A stretch of 64,000 nt of DNA from an uncultured Verrucomicrobiota bacterium (GTDB lineage Bacteria > Verrucomicrobiota > Kiritimatiellia > Kiritimatiellales > Tichowtungiaceae), in NCBI GenBank assembly GCA_903826865.1, contig CAIKGD010000007.1:1-64000 (forward strand). Direction: 5' to 3'. Position 1 is the stretch's first letter. Each line of letters starts with the position of its first letter. Of this stretch, positions 16,261 to 25,032 are shown in pieces. The translations under genes and the position numbers were made by a program. Under the pieces are notes generated by a model that made no database searches, was not told the DNA's origin, and worked only from the letters and a program-made list of their open reading frames with translations.

Positions 16261-18551
16261 AAACAAAACCCCAACGATCCCTCGCTCTGCGGCTCCTCGT
16301 GCTTATCGCGTTCTGCGGCGGTTCATCTTTCGCCGCAGAAATGGTGGAGTCGCTCGACATCCGTTACGCGACGATGCCGGGCGTGGATCCGAATCTCCTC
16401 TCGCTCGACATTCACACACCGAAGGCCGCGAAGGCCGCGCCGGTGGTCATCTACGTGCATGGCGGGTATTGGAAGGCGGGCGACAAGAGCGAAATGGGAC
16501 GACTGCCGGAGTTCTTCTGTGGTCACGGATTTGTGCTCGTGAGCGTGAACTACCGTCTCGCGCCTGCGGCTAAGCATCCGGTGCTGATTCAGGACGTGGC
16601 GCGCTCCGTGGCGTGGGTGCATGACCACATTGCGGAGTATGGGGGCGACCCGGCGCAGATTTTTCTCACGGGACATTCGGCGGGCGCGCAACTCGTGGCG
16701 TTGCTCGGCACGGATGCGAAGCGTCTCGGCGAGCTTGGCAAGCCGCTCTCGATCCTGCGTGCCGTCATCCCGCTCGACTCAGCCGCCATGGACATCCGCG
16801 ACGTGGCGGCGAACGACCGCCGCCTGGACAGTCCCTATCGCACGGCCTTCGGCGATGAGCCTGCGGGCTGGGCCGATGCTTCGCCCATCGTCCATGCGGC
16901 AGGAGGGAAAGGATTGCCGCCGTTTCAAATCGTCGTGGCCTACGGTCCGGCCATCGCAAACAAGAAGGAGGGCGTGGACGAGTTTGCGGCGTTGTTGCGC
17001 AAAGGCGGCACACGCACCGAGGTCGTCGATGCGTCGTCCTTCCGCGAGCATCAATCGCTGATGACCGAGTTCGGTGCTGCGGATGACCCGGTGAGCGCGG
17101 CGGTGCTGGAGTTCATCGAATCCGTGCGTGCAGGCAAAGCCACCGCCGGTCTCGGCGGCGAGTGCGTGCTCAAAGCCGAAGGCAAGTCCGCCGAAGAAGC
17201 CGCGCGCAATCTCGAAGCCTACCGCACGCGCATCCTGATGAAGCAGTTCGATAAGAATGGCGACGGTCGCATCACGCGTGAGGAGATGAGCACGCAGACG
17301 TTTCTTTTCGGGCAGATGGATGCGAACAAAGATGGCCTCGTCACGACCGAAGAACTCGCCGCCTTTCATCAGCGCACGCAGCCAATTCAAAAGGCACCCG
17401 CCAAACCCGAATCACCTGCGAAAACGTCCGCCGACGCTTGGAAGCCCGACGACCAAGACATCGGCTCCGCCAGCGTCTCGTATCGCGACCCTGAGTTCCT
17501 GCAAAGCGGCGGACTCGTCACCTTTGCCGACCAGAACGGCAACGTGTGGGTCGGCGCGATGGATTTGCAGACCGGTCGTTTCGTGAAAGCCAACGGCGGC
17601 CGCGATCACCGGCTCGACGGCCCGATTTCCGAATGGTCGCGTTACTGCAACGGCCCCGAGTGGGGATTCGACGCGAACGGTTCGGCCATCTTTTACATCA
17701 AGGACAATGCGCAGGGCACCGGCCAGCTCTGGCGTGCGCAGCCGCCGTGGAACAAGCCGCTGATTACACAACTCACCCGCGACACGGACATCCATAACTG
17801 GATTTGCGAGCCGTCGGTGAACCCGACGTTGCCTTCGACGCGCGTCATCGTTTATCACGGCAAACCGCAGTCACAGGGCAACGTGGACGCGTGGCTTGAC
17901 GAGGACAAGCCTGACCGGTTGCAGCCGTTTACCGACCGGATGATCGTCGCGCGTTGGTGCTACAACACCAACCTTATCACCTTCGCGTATCGCGCACAAC
18001 CTGGACAGACCGAGCCGTCGCAGGTCACGCTGGTGGACACCGACACCGGCAAGTCCCGCATCATCACCGCGGACGAAGGCAACAAGATTGACCCGTGGCT
18101 CTGGCGGGCTCCCGAATTCGGAGGCGAAGTGTTGCTCTGCGCCAACATCGACAGCCATACTCTGGGAATCTACCGCGACGTGAACCACGACAGTAGCCCG
18201 TGGCAGCGCATCGCCACGCTCACGCTGCCGTCCGACGCGCCGCACCAGACGCTCAAATCCGTCGAGCCGGTCAACGGCGGGCGCGGTGCGTTTGGCCGCT
18301 CGTGGTTCACCGCACAAGCCGGTGACGACAAAGACAAAGACACCTCCATCTGGCTCCTTGGTTTCGACCCGAACGGCACGCACACCATCCGCCGCCTCGA
18401 CGACGGCGCGCAGACCGGAAAGCCCGCCCGCCGTCTCGACCCCGAAAGCTACATCGGCGAACGCGAGTTGTTTGTCTACTATACGCTCGTCGGCGACGGC
18501 TCATCCCAACTCCACCGTTGCCGCACAGCGATCACCAAGGAAAAACCATGA
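16257..18551 (+). CDS. Secreted fusion: alpha/beta hydrolase, EF-hand pair and WD/TolB-like propeller
   Basis: 764 residues with a signal peptide (about 1-24). Residues 35-290 are a BD-FAE/Abhydrolase_3-type esterase: 'VVIYVHGGYWKAGDKS', 'SVNYRLAPAAKHP', and nucleophile Ser in 'LTGHSAGAQLVALLG'. Residues ~320-370 are two calcium-binding EF-hands: 'DKNGDGRITREEM' and 'DANKDGLVTTEEL'. After a Pro/Lys-rich linker, residues 400-764 look like a beta-propeller with repeated 'LVTFADQNGNVWVGAMDLQ' and 'EWGFDANGSAIFYIKDN' style blades. The likely role is binding and de-esterification of a polymer at the cell surface, with calcium stabilising the linker. Its first ~40 codons are almost identical to those of the gene at 23566. 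Confidence 0.8.
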   Translation: MKTKPQRSLALRLLVLIAFCGGSSFAAEMVESLDIRYATMPGVDPNLLSLDIHTPKAAKAAPVVIYVHGGYWKAGDKSEMGRLPEFFCGHGFVLVSVNYRLAPAAKHPVLIQDVARSVAWVHDHIAEYGGDPAQIFLTGHSAGAQLVALLGTDAKRLGELGKPLSILRAVIPLDSAAMDIRDVAANDRRLDSPYRTAFGDEPAGWADASPIVHAAGGKGLPPFQIVVAYGPAIANKKEGVDEFAALLRKGGTRTEVVDASSFREHQSLMTEFGAADDPVSAAVLEFIESVRAGKATAGLGGECVLKAEGKSAEEAARNLEAYRTRILMKQFDKNGDGRITREEMSTQTFLFGQMDANKDGLVTTEELAAFHQRTQPIQKAPAKPESPAKTSADAWKPDDQDIGSASVSYRDPEFLQSGGLVTFADQNGNVWVGAMDLQTGRFVKANGGRDHRLDGPISEWSRYCNGPEWGFDANGSAIFYIKDNAQGTGQLWRAQPPWNKPLITQLTRDTDIHNWICEPSVNPTLPSTRVIVYHGKPQSQGNVDAWLDEDKPDRLQPFTDRMIVARWCYNTNLITFAYRAQPGQTEPSQVTLVDTDTGKSRIITADEGNKIDPWLWRAPEFGGEVLLCANIDSHTLGIYRDVNHDSSPWQRIATLTLPSDAPHQTLKSVEPVNGGRGAFGRSWFTAQAGDDKDKDTSIWLLGFDPNGTHTIRRLDDGAQTGKPARRLDPESYIGERELFVYYTLVGDGSSQLHRCRTAITKEKP

Positions 18552-19522
18552 AAACAACCAGCACCATTATCAGCCTGTCGGTCATTTTTGCCAGCATTAC
18601 TCTCTGGGCGCAGGAATCGCTCAAACCGCCCGCCGTTCCCACCGCGGAGACGCGGGCGAAGATTGAAGCGCAGCGGAAAAAAATCGCCGCGCTGCCAGTG
18701 CCGGTAGGTCTGGCGCGGCGCACGCTGAAGGTGGGTGAGGTCGAGCGCGAGTTTTTCATCCACATCCCCGAGACGTGCAAAGGCAAGGCCTCGCCCGTGG
18801 TGTTTGCCTTGCACGGCGGTTCGGCCAGCAGCGGGCTGGCGATGCACTTGAAAGTGGACTACACGCCGGTCGCCGATCGCGATGGCTTCGTGGTCGTGTA
18901 TCCCTCCGGCATCGAGGGCTGGAACAATGGCGTGAAGCACAAATACACCGGCGGTGTGAATACATCCGATGACATCGGGTTTTTCCGTGCGATGTTCGAC
19001 ACGCTCATTGCGGAGGGCGTGGCCGATGCGAAGCGCATTTACATCACTGGCGGCAGCAACGGCGGCGTGATGACCTACAAGTTACTCAGTGAAATGGCGG
19101 ATCGCATCGCCGGCGCTGGTGTCGTCGTGGCGACGCTGCCGGAAATCGTAAAAACCTGGCCGAAGCCCTCGCGCCCGGTGCCCATTCTCATCATGCTCGG
19201 CACGAATGATCCGATGATGCCGTGGGACGGCACACAAGGGCAGCAGTCGGCGCAGGCGACGATTGAGTATTGGAAAGCCATCAACGGCTGCACCGGCGAG
19301 AGCGTGAAGAAGGAATGCCCCGACAATGACCCGAACGACGGCTGCCGCGTCCACGCGCAGCGTTGGGAAGGCAAAGCCCCCGTCTTTTTTTACACGATGG
19401 AAGGCCACGGTCACGGCTGGCCGATGCAGAAAGGCCGCGATGAAACCGGCACCGGCCCGAAGACACGCGACATCTCCGCGCCGGAGGAGTTCTGGAAGTT
19501 TTTTCATAAGGAGAACCAATGA
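18548..19522 (+). CDS. Secreted CE1-like esterase
   Basis: 324 residues; signal peptide 'MKTTSTIISLSVIFASITLWAQ'-like, cleaved near residue 22. Alpha/beta hydrolase: 'VEREFFIHIPETCKGKA', oxyanion loop 'VVFALHGGSASSG', nucleophile in 'YITGGSNGGVMTYKLL' near residue 176, acid near 'MLGTNDPMMPWDG' and His in 'EGHGHGWPM'. Cysteines in 'INGCTG', 'KKECPDNDPNDGCR' suggest a disulfide-bonded loop, fitting export. It is distinct from its two CE1-like neighbours at about family level. ATGA overlaps on both sides. Confidence 0.83.
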   Translation: MKTTSTIISLSVIFASITLWAQESLKPPAVPTAETRAKIEAQRKKIAALPVPVGLARRTLKVGEVEREFFIHIPETCKGKASPVVFALHGGSASSGLAMHLKVDYTPVADRDGFVVVYPSGIEGWNNGVKHKYTGGVNTSDDIGFFRAMFDTLIAEGVADAKRIYITGGSNGGVMTYKLLSEMADRIAGAGVVVATLPEIVKTWPKPSRPVPILIMLGTNDPMMPWDGTQGQQSAQATIEYWKAINGCTGESVKKECPDNDPNDGCRVHAQRWEGKAPVFFYTMEGHGHGWPMQKGRDETGTGPKTRDISAPEEFWKFFHKENQ

Positions 19523-20520
19523 ACCCGACCAAGTTTCTTATTCCGGCCATAGCCCTTGCAACTTCGTTAACATTCGCTCAGCAGTCAGACCGAACTGGAA
19601 AGGGGGCGTTGGCGCCGGGCGAGCACACGCGAACGATTACCGTCGGTAATCTACAGCGCCGCTACCGGGTGCATGTGCCCAAGAAATATGATGCCGGTCA
19701 TCCTGCGCCGGTCATCGTGGTGTTCCACGGCGGCGGCGGGAACCCCGAGAGTATGATCCGCCTCACTGGCTTGAACACGAAGTCGGAAGAGGCCGGGTTC
19801 ATCGTCGTCTATCCGTATGGCAGCGGAGTGTTCGAAGACCATCTGCTCACTTTCAACGGCGGTGGTTGTTGCGGCTACGCCATGGAGAACGGGGTCGATG
19901 ATGTCGGCTTTACCCGTGCGTTGCTGGACGATTTGGCGAAGGTGGTGAACGTGGACACCAACCGCGTCTTCGCCACCGGTCTCTCCAACGGCGGCATCAT
20001 GGCCTACTACCTCGCCTCGGAGTTATCTGATCGCATCGCCGCCATCGCACCGGTCGGCGGACCATTGATGATGGACGCGTGCCGACCCAAGCGTCCTGTC
20101 TCTGTCATGCACTTTCACGGTACGGCGGATGAGTTCGCGCCATTCAATGGTGGCTTTGGAAAGAAATCGTTGGGCCGTAAGGGCGTGACCGACTTCAATT
20201 CGGTGGATCATTCCATCCAGAGCTGGGTGAAGGCAAACGGCTGCAAGACCGTGCCCGAAGTCGTCGCGTTACCCGACAAGGCCGACGACGGAATGCGCGT
20301 CACGCGCAAAACGTGGGGCGGCGGCAAGGACGGCTCCGAAGTCGTCCTGATCGAGATCGAAGGCGGCGGTCACACCTGGCCGGGTATGGATCCGCCGCTT
20401 GACATGCTTGGTAAGTCCACCAAGGACATCTCCGCCAACGACCTGATGTGGGAGTTTTTCCAAAAACACCCGTTGAAGCCGTCCTCCGCATCCAAACCGC
20501 AACCAACGGAGAAACCATGA
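19519..20520 (+). CDS. Secreted PHB-depolymerase-family esterase
   Basis: 333 residues, signal peptide about 1-20 ('ALATSLTFAQQ'). 'RRYRVHVPKKYDAGHPAPV', 'VVFHGGGGNPESM', nucleophile in 'FATGLSNGGIMAYYLA' near residue 155, acid region 'FHGTADEFAPFNGG' and His in 'EGGGHTWPGMD' near residue 287. The C-terminal ~30 residues ('WEFFQKHPLKPSSASKPQPT') match the esterase at 15256-16260, so the two genes have exchanged or inherited tails. The 'GGGCCGYAMENGVDD' loop is typical of this group. Confidence 0.86.
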   Translation: MNPTKFLIPAIALATSLTFAQQSDRTGKGALAPGEHTRTITVGNLQRRYRVHVPKKYDAGHPAPVIVVFHGGGGNPESMIRLTGLNTKSEEAGFIVVYPYGSGVFEDHLLTFNGGGCCGYAMENGVDDVGFTRALLDDLAKVVNVDTNRVFATGLSNGGIMAYYLASELSDRIAAIAPVGGPLMMDACRPKRPVSVMHFHGTADEFAPFNGGFGKKSLGRKGVTDFNSVDHSIQSWVKANGCKTVPEVVALPDKADDGMRVTRKTWGGGKDGSEVVLIEIEGGGHTWPGMDPPLDMLGKSTKDISANDLMWEFFQKHPLKPSSASKPQPTEKP

Positions 20521-22163
20521 AAAAAACAAGTACCATTATCAGCCTGTTAGCCGTTCTCGCCTGCCTCACTCTCACGGCGCAGGAACCGGCCAAGCCCGCC
20601 GCCGGCGGCCTCGCCGAACGCATTCAGCAGCTCGACAAAAACGGCGACGGAAAAATCAGTGCGGAGGAGTTTTCCGGTCCGCAGTTCAAACAGATGGATA
20701 AAGACGGTGACGGGTTCGTGACCTCTGCCGAAGCAAGCGAGTATTATCGCAGCCGCACGGCCCGCCAACCGGCACCCGTCACGCCTCCCGCCAATGTCGT
20801 TTTCCCGGAACATGTCAATGCGCCACCCGATCCCGCATCCGCCACGCTGCCAGTGTCGGCCAGCCGGGTTTTTACAGACCTCAGTTTTGCCCGCGATGCC
20901 CAACCGGGCACCAAGGATGATCGCGGGCAATGGATCAGCGGCACGGAAACCATGCGTTTCCTGTCACATCAGGGCAAACTGTTTGTCAGCACCGGTGTCT
21001 GGATGGACACGCCGTATTTCCAGAACAAAGGCGATCAGCCTTGGACCGGGCCGCAGATTCTGGTCAAGGAATCCGCCCAAGTTCCCTGGCGCGTGGACAT
21101 GAGTTTTCCGCAGGCCATCCGCGTAGATGCCATGACCTCCGCCACGTTCAGCACCGACGGCTCCGGTCGTAAACTGGATCCGCCCGTCACGTTGCTCATA
21201 GCCAGTCCTTCCTCGGAGAACACCGCCACGTGGACTCGCGACGACGCGACCGGGAAATGGACCGAAAGCCTTGCTCAAGGAGGACTGCGCGGCGGATTGC
21301 GCTCCTTTTGCACGCATGTGGATGCGGTAACCAAAGTGCAGCATTTGTTTGGCGGCTCGACTAAATCCGGCTGCATCTTCCGGGCGGACTATGATGCCGC
21401 CGTGCCGGGCAAAATCCGGTGGCATGACGAGCCGGAACTTTCCGGCACCGGGCGCGTGATGTGCATGGCCGAGGCCAACGGTGTGCTCTACGCGGCCTGC
21501 GGCATCCATAGCGAAGAACCGTTGTCCGGAGGGTTGTTCCGCCGGGTAGATGGCGACAAACCGCGTTGGGAGCTGGTCTGGCGCTGGCCTCACCTTATCA
21601 AAGAGCGCGGCGATGAAACGGAAATCCTGCGCGGCTTGACCGCCATTCCCGATCCTCAAGGTGGCGGGCGTCAAGTGCTGCTGGGCACCTGTAACTATCC
21701 GGGTGTGGTGTATCGGATTGATCCGAACCGGAATTACGCAGTCACGACCGAGTTGGACATCCGGGCCTATTTTGCGAAAGCCTTTGGCGCGTCCACGTTG
21801 CAGGGTCCATGCCTGAGCGCCTACAACAACTTTTTGCCGGTGACCGACCCGGAAACCGGGGAGCAAGTTCACCTGCTCGGACTCTGGATCAATCATCCTG
21901 CCGGACGCGGGACGGCAGAAGAAGGCAGCGCGTGGTATCTCATCCGCCATGCCGATGGCACCTACGGGCATGGTCGTGTCTTCGACCCGACACTGCCGAA
22001 ACCAAATCCACCTCGCGGCCTCGTGGCCACGCGGACCATCGAAGTCTCGCCTTTTCCGGAAGACAAAGGCCGGGTCTTGTATTTTGGCGGCTTTGATTGT
22101 GCCAACATCGAAAGCCACAACACCGCGTGGATATACAAGGGCACACTGAAGGAGAGACTATGA
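20517..22163 (+). CDS. Secreted EF-hand plus propeller-like protein
   Basis: 548 residues with signal peptide (about 1-23). Residues ~33-80 hold two EF-hands: 'DKNGDGKISAEEF' and 'DKDGDGFVTSAEAS'. The rest is a beta-rich domain that starts 'GTETMRFLSHQGKLFVSTGV' and ends 'HNTAWIYKGTLKERL'; the same landmarks occur in the next gene and in the remnant at 15026-15259. I do not recognise an enzyme motif. It probably binds a carbohydrate or ester substrate together with the neighbouring esterases. Confidence 0.72.
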   Translation: MKKTSTIISLLAVLACLTLTAQEPAKPAAGGLAERIQQLDKNGDGKISAEEFSGPQFKQMDKDGDGFVTSAEASEYYRSRTARQPAPVTPPANVVFPEHVNAPPDPASATLPVSASRVFTDLSFARDAQPGTKDDRGQWISGTETMRFLSHQGKLFVSTGVWMDTPYFQNKGDQPWTGPQILVKESAQVPWRVDMSFPQAIRVDAMTSATFSTDGSGRKLDPPVTLLIASPSSENTATWTRDDATGKWTESLAQGGLRGGLRSFCTHVDAVTKVQHLFGGSTKSGCIFRADYDAAVPGKIRWHDEPELSGTGRVMCMAEANGVLYAACGIHSEEPLSGGLFRRVDGDKPRWELVWRWPHLIKERGDETEILRGLTAIPDPQGGGRQVLLGTCNYPGVVYRIDPNRNYAVTTELDIRAYFAKAFGASTLQGPCLSAYNNFLPVTDPETGEQVHLLGLWINHPAGRGTAEEGSAWYLIRHADGTYGHGRVFDPTLPKPNPPRGLVATRTIEVSPFPEDKGRVLYFGGFDCANIESHNTAWIYKGTLKERL

Positions 22164-23569
22164 ACCGGATTCCGTTGACGTTGGCTGTGAGTGTTCTGCT
22201 CGGACTTGCCGCGGGCGCTGTTCGTGCCGAGGTGGATTGGTTCAACTTCAAGGCCGACTACATCGCCGGGTCGAAGGACCCGAACGGCCAGATGCGGCGC
22301 GGGACGGAAGTGATGCGGTTGATGGCGCACGACGGCAAGCTTTACGCCGCGCTCGGCATCTTCATGCAGAACTACTCCGATGGCCCGCTCACCGGCGCGC
22401 AAATCCTTCGCAAGGACACGCCCGACGGCCCTTGGTTCGTCGAGAAAACGTTCGGTCCCGACTATCTGCGCGTGGATAATTTCTGCGAGGCCACGTTCAC
22501 GCAGGACAAGGACGGTAATAAACTCTCGTCACCGGTGACGCTGTTCGTGGCGGGGCTTTATGCCGTTTACAAACGCAACACCGGCCACCCCAGCCCTGCG
22601 GCGGTCGCGGTTTACAACAACCAGCCCGGCGACTGGACGACCGTGCAAATCGCCGCGCCGCCGATGGGACCATCGAATCCGATGTTCGCCTCCGCGGCCT
22701 ACATGCGCGTTTATGAGGACACCGTCAGCAAGCGCCAGTATCTGCTCGTGTTCACCTACTGGGGCGCGGTTTACAAGATGGCCTACGACCCTGCCGCGCC
22801 GGGCAAGCTCGTCGTCGTGGGCGGCAACGAAATGGAACCGTTCGACCCCGGCCGCTCGCTGAGTTCCTGCATCGTGGATGGCGTGCTCTACTCGGCGTGG
22901 GGCTACAGCAACCGTGGCGACAACGATCAAGATGGCGGTCTCTACCGGCGCGTGGACGGCGAGAAACCGCAGTGGGAGAAAAAGTATGACTGGTATCGCG
23001 GCGAACCCGCGCCCTACGAGAAGATCATGCGCGGCCTCACCACGCTGACGAACACCGCCAGCGGCGAGCCGGAGATTCTCTGTGCCATCGAGGATCCGCC
23101 CGAGCCCGTCGTGCGCCGACTGCGCCCGCGCGACAAGTTCAGCGCCGTTGACGAAATCAACTACCGCGAGTTCTTTACCGGCATCTTCGGCGCCGCGCCG
23201 AATCCGCGCAGCATGAACGCCGCCGCCATCAACGGCTTCGAGCCGGTCACCATCCCCGGCACGACCAACACCGTGCGCCTCGTCACCACCTACACGATTC
23301 ATCCGAAAAGCCCCGCCGCCGGCTACAACGGTGCCTACTACCTGATCCGTTTCGACGACGCCACCTACGACTGGGGCAAGGTCGCCGATCCCAACCATCT
23401 CAAAGACGGCGTCGAACTCCACGGCATCCGCACCGTCGCGCCGTCACCGTGGGAGAAAGGCGTTTACTATTTCGGTGGATACGCCGCGCAGGAGAAGAAC
23501 AAGTCCGACACCGCGTGGATTTACAAAGGCACGCTGACACCAACACCTAAACAGGAATCCAAACCATGA
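22160..23569 (+). CDS. Secreted propeller-like protein, paralogue of the preceding gene
   Basis: 469 residues, signal peptide about 1-24 ('LGLAAGAVRAEVD'). 'GTEVMRLMAHDGKLYAALGI' and 'SDTAWIYKGTLTP' pair it with the preceding protein, but it has no EF-hands. Internal aromatic and Asp/Gly-rich blades ('YSAWGYSNRGDNDQDGGLYR', 'EKGVYYFGGYAAQ') fit a propeller. Function unknown. ATGA overlaps to both neighbours. Confidence 0.72.
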   Translation: MNRIPLTLAVSVLLGLAAGAVRAEVDWFNFKADYIAGSKDPNGQMRRGTEVMRLMAHDGKLYAALGIFMQNYSDGPLTGAQILRKDTPDGPWFVEKTFGPDYLRVDNFCEATFTQDKDGNKLSSPVTLFVAGLYAVYKRNTGHPSPAAVAVYNNQPGDWTTVQIAAPPMGPSNPMFASAAYMRVYEDTVSKRQYLLVFTYWGAVYKMAYDPAAPGKLVVVGGNEMEPFDPGRSLSSCIVDGVLYSAWGYSNRGDNDQDGGLYRRVDGEKPQWEKKYDWYRGEPAPYEKIMRGLTTLTNTASGEPEILCAIEDPPEPVVRRLRPRDKFSAVDEINYREFFTGIFGAAPNPRSMNAAAINGFEPVTIPGTTNTVRLVTTYTIHPKSPAAGYNGAYYLIRFDDATYDWGKVADPNHLKDGVELHGIRTVAPSPWEKGVYYFGGYAAQEKNKSDTAWIYKGTLTPTPKQESKP

Positions 23570-24576
23570 AAACAAAACCCCAACGATCCCTCGCTTCGCT
23601 GCTCATCGCACTGCTCGCGTTCTGCGGCGGTTCATCCTTCGCCGCAGAAATGGTGAAGTCACTCGACATCCGCTACACAAACACGCCGGGAGTGGAGGCG
23701 AAGTCGCAATCGCTCGACGTGTATTCCCCGAAGGACGCAAAGAACGCTCCCGTACTAATCTTCATCCACGGTGGCGGCTGGCGGAGAGGCGACAAGTCGA
23801 ATCCCGGCGTCGGCGAGCAACCGGCGGCGCACTTCAATAAGCACGGATTTGTTTTCGTCAGCATCAACTACCGTCTCACGCCTGAGGGCCAGCATCCTGC
23901 GAATATTCAGGACGTGGCGAAGGCGGTGGCGTGGGTGCATGACCACATTGCCGAATACGGCGGCGACCCCGCGCAAATCAATATTATGGGGCACTCGGCG
24001 GGCGCGCACCTTACCGCGCTCATCGCGACGGACGAGACGCGCTTAAAAGCGGAAGGGAAGTCTCTTAGTATCTTGAAGCGCGCCATCCTGCTCGACACTG
24101 CCGCGTATGACATCCCGCGCTTCTTGAAGGAGTTCGCCGAAGGCAGGGAGGGAACGGGAATGCGCCTGCTTTACACGAATGCGTTTGGCGACACCGAAGA
24201 GCAGTGGCGTGATGCCTCGCCGCAGGCGCATGTGGCACCGGGGAAAAACATCCCGCCGATGCTGCTCTTCTTCACCGGCTCGCGCATGGCCGCCAACACA
24301 CTCGCACCCGCGCTGGCTGCCGCGCTCACGCAAGCGGGTTCGCCATCGCGTGCCGTGGACACCATCACGCTGGAGCACAATGAAATCGGGCAGAAAGCGG
24401 CGGATGAAACTCATCCACTCGGACAGCTCGTGTTACAATTTCTCCAAGGCGCGGATGTGACAACGTTTCCCGACAAACTCGGCACGGCATCTCAATCTGT
24501 ACATGCTCCAGCCGGTGATTACTTGAAAGGCAGCAACACAAGCCCGATTGCCACCAGAGAGATGCCGACCCATTGA
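23566..24576 (+). CDS. Secreted BD-FAE-like alpha/beta hydrolase with altered C-terminus
   Basis: 336 residues with signal peptide 1-26. 'VLIFIHGGGWRRGDKSNPGV', 'SINYRLTPEGQHPANIQDVA' and 'IMGHSAGAHLTALIATDE' (nucleophile Ser near residue 144) show a feruloyl-esterase/acetylhydrolase-type enzyme; 'DETHPLGQLVLQFL' may hold the catalytic His. The signal peptide and following codons are nearly identical in DNA to the fusion gene at 16257, yet the EF-hand and propeller parts are missing here. The last ~19 codons run antisense into the EamA-like gene, so the original 3' end was probably lost where this block joined the older sequence. Confidence 0.8.
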   Translation: MKTKPQRSLASLLIALLAFCGGSSFAAEMVKSLDIRYTNTPGVEAKSQSLDVYSPKDAKNAPVLIFIHGGGWRRGDKSNPGVGEQPAAHFNKHGFVFVSINYRLTPEGQHPANIQDVAKAVAWVHDHIAEYGGDPAQINIMGHSAGAHLTALIATDETRLKAEGKSLSILKRAILLDTAAYDIPRFLKEFAEGREGTGMRLLYTNAFGDTEEQWRDASPQAHVAPGKNIPPMLLFFTGSRMAANTLAPALAAALTQAGSPSRAVDTITLEHNEIGQKAADETHPLGQLVLQFLQGADVTTFPDKLGTASQSVHAPAGDYLKGSNTSPIATREMPTH

Positions 24577-24851
24577 ACCGGGGTAAGGGGTTGTTTGAAA
24601 ACCAGCATGGAGGCCAGCTGCAAAGCACAAAAAGCGCCACCCAGACACACGGCGAAGATCAGATTTGGGTTTGAATTCCGTAGCGCCAGCGTCAGTGAAA
24701 TCGAGACGCCCAACCCCGCGCAATTTCCCAGAATGAAATACAGGAGCGCCATCCGCCCTGTATGCTGCGCCGCCACGCGAAAGAGAAGCCCCGACCCGAC
24801 ACTGGCCAGAATGTAGCCCGCCACAGCGGCTACGGTATAAATCAGTTGCAT
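24519..24851 (-). CDS. Small EamA/SMR-like membrane transporter
   Basis: 110 residues with four hydrophobic segments: 'LIYTVAAVAGYILASVGSGL', 'LLYFILGNCAGLGVSISLTL', 'LIFAVCLGGAFCALQLASML' and 'WVGISLVAIGLVLLP'. The layout and the 'QPLTPVQWVGISLVAIGL' end are those of half-size EamA/SMR-type exporters, which work as dimers. The ATG at 24851 is chosen because it starts the first membrane segment. Convergent with the last esterase gene and overlapping it by 58 bp. No operator palindrome upstream; substrate unknown. Confidence 0.72.
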   Translation of the reverse strand: MQLIYTVAAVAGYILASVGSGLLFRVAAQHTGRMALLYFILGNCAGLGVSISLTLALRNSNPNLIFAVCLGGAFCALQLASMLVFKQPLTPVQWVGISLVAIGLVLLPFK

Positions 24852-24970
24852 ACGTTTTTCCTTTTGCGAAGCGTCAACAAATACCGTCATCTGCCCGGTA
24901 GCGAAAATCAAGTGCGGCACTCTGCCCTTTTCCTTTTGGAAAAACCATCCATTAAAGGCTGAGCACCATC

Positions 24971-24990
24971 ATGCCGCCTGAAGGCGGAAC
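24971..24990. repeat. Short palindrome CCGCCTGAAGGCGG, similar to one over the transaldolase stop
   Basis: CCGCC-TGAA-GGCGG forms a 5-bp-stem hairpin in the gap between the EamA-like gene and tal. A close variant, CCGCCTTCAAGCGG, overlaps the end of tal (about 25027-25040). They could be transcription end signals or a dispersed repeat family; no T-run is present. Confidence 0.4.
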
Positions 24991-25032
24991 TACATGCCTT
25001 TTCATCGAACGTGAAGGTTCGTAACACCGCCT

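Noticed and set aside
24509-24530. CCAGCCGGTGATTACTTGAA, 19 of 20 bases like the end of the GT28 remnant (14870-14889)
   Set aside because: Here it codes for the last residues of the EamA-like gene on the other strand and flanking bases do not match, so I treat it as chance.
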